From positions 4,140,501 to 4,204,500 of the forward strand of contig NZ_CP097322.1 of assembly GCF_023515955.1 (NCBI RefSeq): a DNA stretch of 64,000 bases, given 5' to 3'. Origin of the DNA: Streptomyces sp. RerS4. Its GTDB lineage: Bacteria; Actinomycetota; Actinomycetes; Streptomycetales; Streptomycetaceae. The notes under the pieces are model-generated. The model ran no database searches. It worked only from the letters and a program-made list of their open reading frames with translations, and was not told the DNA's origin. This document shows, piece by piece, positions 1-7,235 of the stretch (position 1 is the first letter of the stretch; the number at the start of each line of letters is the position of its first letter). A program made the position numbers and the translations under genes.

Positions 1-247
1 GATCGTCCACCGAGTACGGCGACGGCGGCTGCGCCACCTCCACCGACCGGTCGATCCCCGTGCAGAACGCCGCCGTGCCGGCGCCCGTCACCACCACCGC
101 CCGCACGTCCTCGTCGTGGCGCAGCTCGCGCCACAGGGCGGCGAGGTCGGCGGCCGTGTCGAGGTCGATGGCGTTGTGCCGGCGCTCCCGGTCCAGGGTG
201 ACGAGCGCGACCCCGGTCGCCTCGTCCCGCTCCACCCGCAGCGTCAT
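1..247 (-). CDS. Enoyl-CoA hydratase/isomerase family protein, N-terminal part
   Basis: Only the first 82 codons are in the window; the gene runs off the left edge. The visible part has the crotonase N-terminal layout: a short beta-rich start, the NAID segment near residue 25, and the oxyanion-hole stretch VVVTGAGTAAFCTGID near residues 50-65. Crotonases hydrate or isomerise enoyl-CoA thioesters. The ATG overlaps the TGA of the upstream DUF35 gene (ATGA), so it is translationally coupled to that gene and to the thiolase before it, as part of a beta-oxidation-like operon. The substrate cannot be read from this fragment. Confidence 0.85.
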   Translation of the reverse strand, partial: MTLRVERDEATGVALVTLDRERRHNAIDLDTAADLAALWRELRHDEDVRAVVVTGAGTAAFCTGIDRSVEVAQPPSPYSVDD

Positions 248-690
248 GCCTTCTCCAGGATCCAGCGCGGCACGGTCACCCCGCCGATCTCGGTGAAGAC
301 GACCTGCACCCGGGCGCCGATGCGCAGCCGGGCCGGGTCGACCGAGTCGAGGGCGGCGTCGGCGGTGGTGACGAGGTTCCCGGCGAGCCGGATCAGCGGG
401 TCCTCGGCGAGCTCCACGAGGATGACGTTGTACGGGGCCTGCGCGGCGTACGCGGGCAGCAGCGGCGGGTGGGGGCGTACGTAGGACCAGATCCGGCCGC
501 GTCCGCTCATCGGCCGCCACTCGCTCTCGAAGGACTGGCAGCGCGGGCAGCAGGGGCGGGGCGGGAAGCGCAGTCGGCCGCAGGCGGAGCAGGCCTGGAC
601 GCGCAGTTCGCCCCGGGCGGCGTACTCCCAGAAGGGGGCGCCGTCCTCGTCGGGGACGGGAAGCAGCAGTTCGTCGGTGGTGGCGGTCAT
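244..690 (-). CDS. Zn-ribbon/OB-fold DUF35 protein (thiolase partner)
   Basis: 148 residues. An N-terminal rubredoxin-like zinc ribbon has paired cysteines (CSAC and CCPRC within VQACSACGRLRFPPRPCCPRC), followed by an OB-fold rich in beta strands. Proteins of this family bind an SCP-x/Ltp-type thiolase and form a heteromeric thiolase or retro-aldolase; the thiolase gene is immediately upstream, 13 bp away, which fits. The ATG at 690 is chosen because a GGAG lies 8-9 nt ahead; a longer frame from 738 would run back into the thiolase gene. It overlaps the crotonase start by ATGA. Functional class is confident, substrate unknown. Confidence 0.85.
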   Translation of the reverse strand: MTATTDELLLPVPDEDGAPFWEYAARGELRVQACSACGRLRFPPRPCCPRCQSFESEWRPMSGRGRIWSYVRPHPPLLPAYAAQAPYNVILVELAEDPLIRLAGNLVTTADAALDSVDPARLRIGARVQVVFTEIGGVTVPRWILEKA

Positions 691-703
691 CGTCGCTCGC
701 TCC

Positions 704-1855
704 TCAGGCGCGCAGCAGGATCGCGGACGTGGGGACACCCTCGCCCGCCGTCACCAGGCAGGTCGCGGCGTCCGGCACCTGGGCGGTGGAGGCGCCGCGC
801 AGCTGCTTGACGCCCTCGTTGATCAGGTTGAAGCCGTGGACGTAGGCCTCGCTGAGGCCGCCGCCGCCGGTGTTGATGGGGAGCCGGCCGCCCCTCTCCA
901 GGGCGCCGCCCTCGGTGAAGGCGGCGCCCTCGCCGCGTCCGCAGAAGCCGTAGCCCTCCAGGGAGAGCGGGATGAGGGGGGTGAAGGCGTCGTAGATCTG
1001 GGCGACGTCGACGTCCTGGGGGCCGAAGTCGGCCTGTTTCCACAGGTGGCGGGCGGCGGTCCAGGCGGGGCCGGACAGGGGGTCGTCGTTCCAGTAGTTG
1101 ACCATCCCGTGGTGCTGGGCGGGCAGGCCCTGGGCCACGGAGTGCACGTAGACGGGCTTGTGGCGGCAGTCGCGGGCGCGCTCGGCGGAGACGATGACGC
1201 AGGCCAGGGCGCCGTCGGTCTCCAGGCAGTTGTCGAAGAGGCAGAGCGGGTCGCTGATCATGCGGGAGGTCATGTACATCTCACGGGTCAGCGGGCGGTC
1301 GTACATCATGGCGGCCGGGTTCTCGTTGGCCCGGTTGCGGCAGGCCATGGCGACGTTGAAGAGGTGGTCGCGGGTGGCGCCGTACTCGTGCATGTAGCGG
1401 CGGGCCAGCATGCCGATCTCGTCGGCGGGGCGCAGCAGGCCGAAGGGGCGGGTCCACTGGCCGGGGGTGGGGAGCTGGACGGCGGTGTTCTTCCAGGGGC
1501 GGGGGCCGGAGCCGCGTTTGCGGGAGCGCCAGGCGACGCCGACGGTGGCCTGGCCGGTGGCGACGGCGGCGGCGAGGTGGCCGACGGTGGCGCAGGAACC
1601 GCCGCCGCCGTAGCCGACCTTGGAGAAGAAGGTGACGTCGCCGGCGCCGATGGCCTTGGCGACCTCGACCTCGTCGGTCTCCTCCATGGTGTAGGAGGCG
1701 AAGGCGTCGACCTCGGCGGGGGCGATGCCGGCGTCGGCGAGGGCGGCGAGGATGGCCCGGCAGGCCAATTCCTTCTCGGATTGGGGGAGTTGTTTCGCGA
1801 AGGGGGTCTGGCCGATGCCGACTATTGCCGTAGCGTCCTTGAGTGTTGCCGCCAT
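704..1855 (-). CDS. Thiolase / lipid-transfer (SCP-x, Ltp-like) protein
   Basis: 383 residues, thiolase fold without the usual CASG nucleophile elbow. The best candidate Cys lies in GGGGSCATVGHLAAA near residue 88, and the C-terminal glycine loop TGGGGLSEAYVHG is present. These features are typical of the SCP-x thiolase/Ltp2 group that cleaves branched or steroid-derived acyl-CoAs together with a DUF35 subunit, encoded next. ATG 1855 is preferred over GTG 1861 because GGAGG sits 5 nt before it, whereas it overlaps the GTG. Divergent from the acyl-CoA ligase, with a single palindromic operator between them. Whether it acts as thiolase or retro-aldolase is open. Confidence 0.85.
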   Translation of the reverse strand: MAATLKDATAIVGIGQTPFAKQLPQSEKELACRAILAALADAGIAPAEVDAFASYTMEETDEVEVAKAIGAGDVTFFSKVGYGGGGSCATVGHLAAAVATGQATVGVAWRSRKRGSGPRPWKNTAVQLPTPGQWTRPFGLLRPADEIGMLARRYMHEYGATRDHLFNVAMACRNRANENPAAMMYDRPLTREMYMTSRMISDPLCLFDNCLETDGALACVIVSAERARDCRHKPVYVHSVAQGLPAQHHGMVNYWNDDPLSGPAWTAARHLWKQADFGPQDVDVAQIYDAFTPLIPLSLEGYGFCGRGEGAAFTEGGALERGGRLPINTGGGGLSEAYVHGFNLINEGVKQLRGASTAQVPDAATCLVTAGEGVPTSAILLRA

Positions 1856-1911
1856 CGCCACCTCCGGGGCTGCGTGCGTCAGTGCTGACAGCCGCGAAGG
1901 CTACAGCTAAT

Positions 1912-1926
1912 CTGACGGATAGTCAG
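1912..1926. promoter_or_regulatory. Palindromic operator CTGAC-N5-GTCAG (copy 1)
   Basis: CTGACGGATAGTCAG lies between the divergent thiolase and acyl-CoA ligase genes. On the + strand the preceding bases give TAATCT as a possible -10 box ending inside the first arm; on the - strand GTAGCT is placed the same way. The same palindrome occurs at four other catabolic promoters in the window. TetR-type repressors commonly bind such sites, but that assignment is inference. Confidence 0.7.
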
Positions 1927-1953
1927 CTACTGGGATCGCAGGGAGGGCGAGCG

Positions 1954-3633
1954 ATGGTCGACGACGCGGGCGAGCACGACGGATCGCAACACCGAAACGG
2001 CCTCGATCCCCGGGGGGATCTTCGTTGGGGGACCATCGGGGCGCTCGTTCGGGATGCCGCCGGGCGGTACGGGGACCGCGAGGCGGTCGTGGACGGGCGT
2101 ACCCGCGTCAGCTACGCGCAGCTCGGCGAGCGCGTCGAGCGGGCCGCCGCCGCCTGCCTCGCCGCCGGGGTGGAGCCCGGCGACCGGGTCGCCGTCTGGG
2201 CGCCCAACACCCTGGAGTGGATCGTCTCCGCCCTCGGCGCCGTCACGGCCGGCGCCGTCCTCGTCCCGCTCAACACCCGCTTCAAGGGCGCGGAAGCCGC
2301 CTACGTCCTACGGCGCAGCCGGGCCCGCCTCCTCTTCGTCACCGGCACCTTCCTCGGCACCTCCTACGTCGCCTCCCTGCGCCGCGCCGCCGCCGAAGGC
2401 CCCGGCACCGGACCGCTCCCCGGCCTGCCCCACCTCGACGAGGTCGTCGTCCTCGCCGACGACGCGCCCGAGGCCTTCCGCACCTGGAAGGACTTCCTCG
2501 CCGGCGGGGACCACGTCACAACCGCCGCCGTACGCGAACGCGCCGCCGCGATCGACCTCGACGCCCCCTCCGACATCATCTTCACCTCCGGCACCACCGG
2601 CAGCCCCAAGGGCGCCGTCATCACCCACGCCCAGACCCTGCGCTGCTACGCCGTGTGGAGCGAGCTCGCAGGACTGCGCGAGGGCGACCGCTACCTCATC
2701 GTGAACCCCTTCTTCCACACCTTCGGCTACAAGGCCGGGATCATCGCCTGCCTGATGCGGGGGGCGACGATGGTGCCCCAGCCCGTCTTCGCCGTGGACA
2801 CCGTCCTCGCCAACATCGCCGCCGAGCGGATCTCCGTACTCCCCGGCCCGCCCACCCTCCACCAGTCGCTCCTGGACCACCCCCAGCGCGACCACCACGA
2901 CCTCTCCGCGCTGCGCCTGGTCGTCACCGGCGCCGCCGTCGTCCCGCTCCAGCTCGTCGAACGGCTCCGCGCCGAACTCCGCATCGCCACCGTCCTGACC
3001 GCGTACGGGCTCTCCGAGGCCGGCGGCCTCGTCACCATGTGTCGACGCGGCGACGAGGCCGAACTGATCGCCGCCACCTCCGGCCGGGCCATCCCCGACA
3101 CCGAGGTCCGCGTCACCGACCCCGACGGCGCGCCGCTCCCCGCCGGCGCCCCCGGCGAAGTCCACGTCCGGGGCCACCACGTCATGCGCGGCTACTTCGA
3201 GGACCCCGAAGAGACCGCCCGCACCGTCACCCCCGACGGCTGGCTGCGCACCGGCGACATCGGCGTCCTCGACGCGCGCGGCTACCTGCGCATCACCGAC
3301 CGGATCAAGGACATGTTCATCGTCGGCGGCTTCAACGCCTACCCGGCCGAGATCGAGCAACTCCTCGGCCTGCACCCGGACATCGCGGACGTCGCCGTCA
3401 TCGGCATACCGGACCCGCGACTCGGCGAGGTCGGCAAGGCCTACGCCGTCCGCCGCCCCGGCGCCACCCTCACCGCCGACGACCTGATCGCCTGGTCCCG
3501 CCGGGAGATGGCCAACTACAAGGTCCCGCGCGAGGTCGAGTTCGTCACCGCCCTGCCCCGCAACGCGAGCGGCAAGGTCCTCAAAACGCAACTCCGCTCC
3601 CGCCACCCCCACCCGGCCCGCCCGACGCCGTAG
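1954..3633 (+). CDS. Acyl-CoA ligase, FadD3-like
   Basis: 559 residues, a complete ANL-superfamily enzyme. The AMP-binding P-loop FTSGTTGSPKG is near residue 209, the A5-like TAYGLSEAGG near 349, GWLRTGDIG near 428, and the C-terminal catalytic lysine in NASGKVLKT near 535. It activates a carboxylic acid to its CoA thioester with ATP. General similarity is to FadD3-type ligases, which in mycobacteria activate the steroid C/D-ring propionate; substrate here is inferred only. ATG 1954 is preceded by GGGAGGGCGAGCG. The site at 1912-1926 lies 28 bp upstream. It diverges from thiolase, DUF35 and crotonase genes, so all four probably act in one pathway. Confidence 0.88.
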   Translation: MVDDAGEHDGSQHRNGLDPRGDLRWGTIGALVRDAAGRYGDREAVVDGRTRVSYAQLGERVERAAAACLAAGVEPGDRVAVWAPNTLEWIVSALGAVTAGAVLVPLNTRFKGAEAAYVLRRSRARLLFVTGTFLGTSYVASLRRAAAEGPGTGPLPGLPHLDEVVVLADDAPEAFRTWKDFLAGGDHVTTAAVRERAAAIDLDAPSDIIFTSGTTGSPKGAVITHAQTLRCYAVWSELAGLREGDRYLIVNPFFHTFGYKAGIIACLMRGATMVPQPVFAVDTVLANIAAERISVLPGPPTLHQSLLDHPQRDHHDLSALRLVVTGAAVVPLQLVERLRAELRIATVLTAYGLSEAGGLVTMCRRGDEAELIAATSGRAIPDTEVRVTDPDGAPLPAGAPGEVHVRGHHVMRGYFEDPEETARTVTPDGWLRTGDIGVLDARGYLRITDRIKDMFIVGGFNAYPAEIEQLLGLHPDIADVAVIGIPDPRLGEVGKAYAVRRPGATLTADDLIAWSRREMANYKVPREVEFVTALPRNASGKVLKTQLRSRHPHPARPTP

Positions 3634-3920
3634 CGCGGCTCAGATCGGAGCAGGAAGCAAGGGGTACCTGCGGAGGGCGTGGGGAACGGGTGGTCAGGTG
3701 TTGGGGTCGCCTTCGGGGTGTGTGAACCGCACGGGTTTGCCCAGCGACCGGGCGTAGGCGATTTCGGCTCGTGGTCCAAGGGGCCGGCCGCCGCGGGCAG
3801 CTCCGGCGCGGCCGTTCAGGCTGCGGCTTCGCCGGAGTCCTCGTCGTCGTTCCGGGGTGGGGGGTCGAAGCCCTCGTGGCCGGTGGCTGGGAGGGGTGGC
3901 GGGGGCGTTAGCCTGCAGCG

Positions 3921-5855
3921 GTGAGGTCGATTCAGTCAGGTGTCCGATTCCGTTGGGCGGTTCGCGGGGCGGGGGCGGTGGTGGCCGTTGTCGGGGCGCT
4001 GGCTCTGGTCGGGCCGGCGCTGCCGGCCGGACCGGCCGACGACGACGGGCAGCGGTCCGCGAAGCCGAAGCGGGCGCCCGGTCTGACCGCCGCCCTCTCC
4101 GCGCCGTTCAGCGCCTTCACCGAGGGCTACGACTGCTACCGCATCCCCACCCTCACCACCACCAAGGACGGCACCCTGCTGGCCATCGCCGAGGCCCGCA
4201 CCGCCGGCTGCGACGACATCGGCGACATCGACCTCGTCCTGAAGCGGTCCACCGACAACGGCCGCACCTGGGGCCCCATGCAGGTCCTGCGGGGTGCCGC
4301 CGACCCTGGCGCCTACGGCAACCCCGTCCCCGTCGTGGACTCCACCTCCGGACGGATCACCCTCCTCCACGCCTACAGCACCTGGGCCCCCGACGCCGAA
4401 GGCAACCGCGTCCGCGGCCCCCGCGAGCTGCGCCTGTCCGCCAGCACCGACGACGGCGCCACCTGGAGCACCGACCCCGCCCCGCAGCCCCACCTCAAGG
4501 GCGCCGACTGGGCCTGGGTCTCCGTAGGGCCCGGCCACGGCATCCAGCTCACCCCCACCCGCCCCGACCGCCCCGGCCGGCTCGTCGTCAGCGCCGACTA
4601 CCGCACCGAGTCGGGCGAATCCGGCGCCCAGCTCCTCTACAGCGACGACGGCGGCCTCACCTGGCAGCCCGGCGCCCGCTGGGGCGCCCCCGAGGGCACG
4701 CCCGCGCCCAACGAGCCCGCCCTCACCCAGCTCCCCGACGGCCGGATTTACGTCAACGCCCGCTCAACCGCCACGTGCAACACCGCCGACCACCGTGTCG
4801 CCGCCCTCCTCGACGACGCCTCCGCGCCCGAATTCCCGGCGCCCGGCTTCCGCCCGGTCGCCGACCTGCCCGCCCCGCCCTCCTCCGGCTCCCTCCTCCA
4901 ACTCCCCGGCGGGCCCCTCCTGCTGTCGGCGCCCAGCCGCCCCGGCGCGGAGTTCTCCGACCGCTGGACCCTGGCCGTGCGCACCTCCACCGACGCCGGC
5001 CGCACCTGGTCGAAGACCGGCGCCGTCGTCCTGCGCGAACGCGCCGGCTACTCGGACATGGCCGTCCTGCGCGACGGGCGCATCGGCATGCTCTACGAGA
5101 CGGCGAACGGCACCCCGCACGGCTACGTCAAGTTCACCGCCTTCACCGCGCACGAACTCCAGGCCGCCGCCCAGGACCTGACCCCCCGCTACACCCCCGA
5201 CACCGGTCCCCACCGCGTCCAGGCCGTCGTCCACGGACTGCCCCGCCTCGGCAACCGGCCGGACGGCGGCAAGAGCCTGCGCTTCGACGGGCGGGACGAC
5301 TACGTACGCATCGTCAACTGCCCAGACGCGCTGCGCCTCGGTGACGGGGACTTCGCCGTCGCCACCTGGGTCAAGTACAAGACGCGCGGCCAGGACCGGG
5401 ACGCGGACGTCCGGGGGCCCCTCGTCTGGGGCTACGGACAGGGCCCCACCGCCCCCGGGTTCGCCATCGAGGCCGATCCGCGCACCGGCCGCCTCGAAGC
5501 CACGATCAACGCCGGATCCGGCCCCGTCACCCTCGCCACCCCGACCCGCACCGACGACGACGCCTGGCACCACGTCGTGCTCCAGCGCGAGGGCGACGAG
5601 CTGCGCCTGTCCGTCGACGGCCGCCCGCCCGCCACCGTGCGCCTCACCCCCGAGCAGATGGACTTCACCCCCGTCGGGGCCTTCACCATCCACCTGGGCA
5701 CCCGCCCCGACCTCAAGGCCTTCTACGCCGGAGCCCTGGACGACGTACGGATCTACGGGCGCCCCCTGTCGGGCAACGACATGGCCCGGCTGCGCGCCGG
5801 CAGCGACCTCACCGACGAGGAACGGGTCCACCTCCCCTTCGACCGCCTGCGCTGA
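3921..5855 (+). CDS. Secreted exo-alpha-sialidase with LamG-like domain
   Basis: 644 residues. A positively charged N-terminus and a hydrophobic stretch rich in Ala/Val/Leu (about 13-35) form a signal peptide. The sialidase beta-propeller follows: a YRIPTL motif near residue 73 carries the first catalytic arginine, and four Asp-boxes (S-x-D-x-G-x-T-W type) lie near 110, 173, 239 and 353. The YSDMAVLRDGRIGMLYE segment near 378 is typical of the family. Residues about 455-610 form a concanavalin A/LamG-like beta sandwich, probably carbohydrate binding. The enzyme should release terminal sialic acids from glycans outside the cell. GTG 3921 has no clear ribosome binding site. No transporter or catabolic sialate genes are nearby. 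Confidence 0.9.
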   Translation: MRSIQSGVRFRWAVRGAGAVVAVVGALALVGPALPAGPADDDGQRSAKPKRAPGLTAALSAPFSAFTEGYDCYRIPTLTTTKDGTLLAIAEARTAGCDDIGDIDLVLKRSTDNGRTWGPMQVLRGAADPGAYGNPVPVVDSTSGRITLLHAYSTWAPDAEGNRVRGPRELRLSASTDDGATWSTDPAPQPHLKGADWAWVSVGPGHGIQLTPTRPDRPGRLVVSADYRTESGESGAQLLYSDDGGLTWQPGARWGAPEGTPAPNEPALTQLPDGRIYVNARSTATCNTADHRVAALLDDASAPEFPAPGFRPVADLPAPPSSGSLLQLPGGPLLLSAPSRPGAEFSDRWTLAVRTSTDAGRTWSKTGAVVLRERAGYSDMAVLRDGRIGMLYETANGTPHGYVKFTAFTAHELQAAAQDLTPRYTPDTGPHRVQAVVHGLPRLGNRPDGGKSLRFDGRDDYVRIVNCPDALRLGDGDFAVATWVKYKTRGQDRDADVRGPLVWGYGQGPTAPGFAIEADPRTGRLEATINAGSGPVTLATPTRTDDDAWHHVVLQREGDELRLSVDGRPPATVRLTPEQMDFTPVGAFTIHLGTRPDLKAFYAGALDDVRIYGRPLSGNDMARLRAGSDLTDEERVHLPFDRLR

Positions 5856-5865
5856 CGCCCCCCCG

Positions 5866-6591
5866 TCACGCCCGCTTGCGCGCCAGGACCAGCCGCCAGC
5901 GGGGGCTGCCGTCCTCCCGCCGGCCGAAGTGCTCCAGCGCGGCCGTCTCCACCCGGAAGCCCGCCGCCGCCAGGTCCGCCCGGACCGGCCCGAAGGGGAA
6001 GGTGCGGTAGTACATGACGAACGGCGGCCGCCACACCGCGTTGCGCACCCGCATCGCCCCGTCGAAACCGGCGACCGCCCACCACAGCGGCGACGAGATC
6101 GGGATCGGGGCGCCGATCGGGAAGGCGAACAACCCACCCGGCCGCAGCGCGCGGTGCACACCCGAGAACAGGGCGGGCCGCTCCGCCGGCAGGAAGTGCC
6201 CGAAGGCGCCGAAGCTCACCGCGAGGTCGTACGCGTCCCCGAGCCGCGCCGGCAGCGCCCGCGCGTCGGCCCGTACGAGGTCCACCCCGTCCGGGAGCGC
6301 CCGCGCGGCCTCGGCCAGCATGCCCGCGCTGAGGTCGACGCCGGTGACCCGCTCCCGGCACAGCCGGCGCAGCAACGGCAGGGCCGCGCCCGTCCCGCAG
6401 CACACGTCCAGGCCGGAGCCGAAGGAGCCCTCCCGCTCGGCGAGGGTCTCCTCGACGGCGTCGAGCATCCGGTCCGGGGTGCGGAAGGGCGTCAGGTCGA
6501 ACTTGGGCGCGAGGAGGTCGTAGCCGCGCTCGACGGAGGAGAGGGCCTGGACGGCCAGCTCGCGCAGGCCCGGTCCCTGTGAGGTGAACAC
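5866..6591 (-). CDS. SAM-dependent class I methyltransferase
   Basis: 241 residues. The glycine-rich SAM-binding motif I appears as LDVCCGTGAALPLL near residue 48, followed by the acidic residue at the end of strand beta-2 (VTGVDLSAGML) and motif IV-like DLAVSFGAFGHF. It belongs to the broad Methyltransf_11/25 group; no substrate can be assigned. It ends 10 bp from the convergent sialidase gene and starts 270 bp from afsS, separated by a repeat block. Confidence 0.8.
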   Translation of the reverse strand: MFTSQGPGLRELAVQALSSVERGYDLLAPKFDLTPFRTPDRMLDAVEETLAEREGSFGSGLDVCCGTGAALPLLRRLCRERVTGVDLSAGMLAEAARALPDGVDLVRADARALPARLGDAYDLAVSFGAFGHFLPAERPALFSGVHRALRPGGLFAFPIGAPIPISSPLWWAVAGFDGAMRVRNAVWRPPFVMYYRTFPFGPVRADLAAAGFRVETAALEHFGRREDGSPRWRLVLARKRA

Positions 6592-6697
6592 GCCCCCAGC
6601 CTAATGAGGGGTGACCGCGGCCCGGAAGCGAAGCGCACGTGCGACGGCCGCGGTGGTCCCCCTCCTGGCCACCGCGGCCGTCGTCCCCCGTGCTGTT

Positions 6698-6814
6698 CCC
6701 CCGTACGTTTTCCCCCGTACGCCCCGCGAGCGGTCCCCCGTACGTCCCCCGTACGTCCCCCGTACGTCCGCTCGCGGGCCCCCCGTACGCACCCCCGTAC
6801 GTTTCCCCCGTACG
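6698..6814. repeat. Eight copies of a CCCCGTACG motif around an inverted repeat
   Basis: The spacer between afsS and the methyltransferase holds eight near-identical CCCCCGTACG(T) units, 11-22 bp apart. Three of them sit in the loop of an inverted repeat, CCCGCGAGCGG (6723-6733) and CCGCTCGCGGG (6768-6778). The core GTAC is itself palindromic. The structure could act as a terminator for afsS or as a multi-site protein target. No coding signal is evident. Confidence 0.75.
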
Positions 6815-6860
6815 TTCCGTTCCCCCGTGGTCGTGCGCTGTGCCTGCCGTGCCGCTCGGG

Positions 6861-7061
6861 CTACGGGCGGGGACCGGACGCGTGGTTGTCCATCGTCACG
6901 ATGTCCTCGCCCGAGGCGTGGTTGTCGAGCGGCTTCTGCGGAGCCGACGGGTCCGCCGGCGGGTCCTGCGGGTCGAGGGGCTTGATCTCGATGCCCGAGG
7001 CGTGGTTGTCGAGCGGTCTGATGTCGCCGTCGAGCGGCAGGCTGTTCTCGTTCGTCGTCAT
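6861..7061 (-). CDS. afsS: AfsS-like small regulatory protein with DNHASG repeats
   Basis: 66 residues with three copies of a D-N-H-A-S-G motif (PLDNHASGIEI, PLDNHASGEDI, TMDNHASGPRP) in a polar, Pro-rich chain with no membrane segment. AfsS of Streptomyces, a small 'sigma-like' protein that stimulates antibiotic production, has this size and repeat type, and its gene sits directly downstream of afsR as here. The mechanism of AfsS is not settled. ATG 7061 follows a GGGAG five bases upstream. The promoter carries 11-bp direct repeats fitting AfsR binding. Confidence 0.85.
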   Translation of the reverse strand: MTTNENSLPLDGDIRPLDNHASGIEIKPLDPQDPPADPSAPQKPLDNHASGEDIVTMDNHASGPRP

Positions 7062-7173
7062 CGGATCTCCCTGATGGTGTGTCGGGCCCGTTCGGCGATT
7101 CCCCCGCGGACCGCCGAACGGGTTGTCCTCCCACCGGCCCGAGCGCCCCCCGACGCGCCGGGTCGATGCACTC

Positions 7174-7209
7174 ATCATGGCGGGCGGCGATAAACGAACG
7201 ATGAACGTG
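7174..7209 (-). promoter_or_regulatory. Putative AfsR-binding direct repeats and -10 of afsS
   Basis: Read on the minus strand, CGTTCATCG (7207-7199) and CGTTTATCG (7196-7188) are spaced exactly 11 bp, one helical turn. Eight bases further on is CATGAT (7179-7174), a plausible -10 box. SARP-type activators such as AfsR bind 11-bp repeats placed 8 bp upstream of the -10, and AfsR is known to activate afsS in S. coelicolor. The geometry matches; binding here is inferred. Confidence 0.65.
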
Positions 7210-7235
7210 TCGTTCAACGACGTCGGAAACGATCC

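Noticed and set aside
677..1888. Long Gly/Ala/Val-rich open frame opposite the thiolase gene
   Set aside because: Mirror of a high-GC coding strand. Composition is artificial, there is no domain, and the opposite frame encodes a clear thiolase.
2025..3725. 566-codon Arg/Pro-rich frame overlapping the acyl-CoA ligase
   Set aside because: Frame-shifted shadow of the ligase with extreme Arg/Pro content; the real frame has all ANL motifs.
3634..3920. Possible small gene between the ligase and sialidase genes
   Set aside because: Short frames lack ribosome binding sites, have odd composition and no recognisable motif.
6698..6814. CRISPR array
   Set aside because: Repeat units are about 10 bp with spacers of 1-13 bp and no cas genes nearby.
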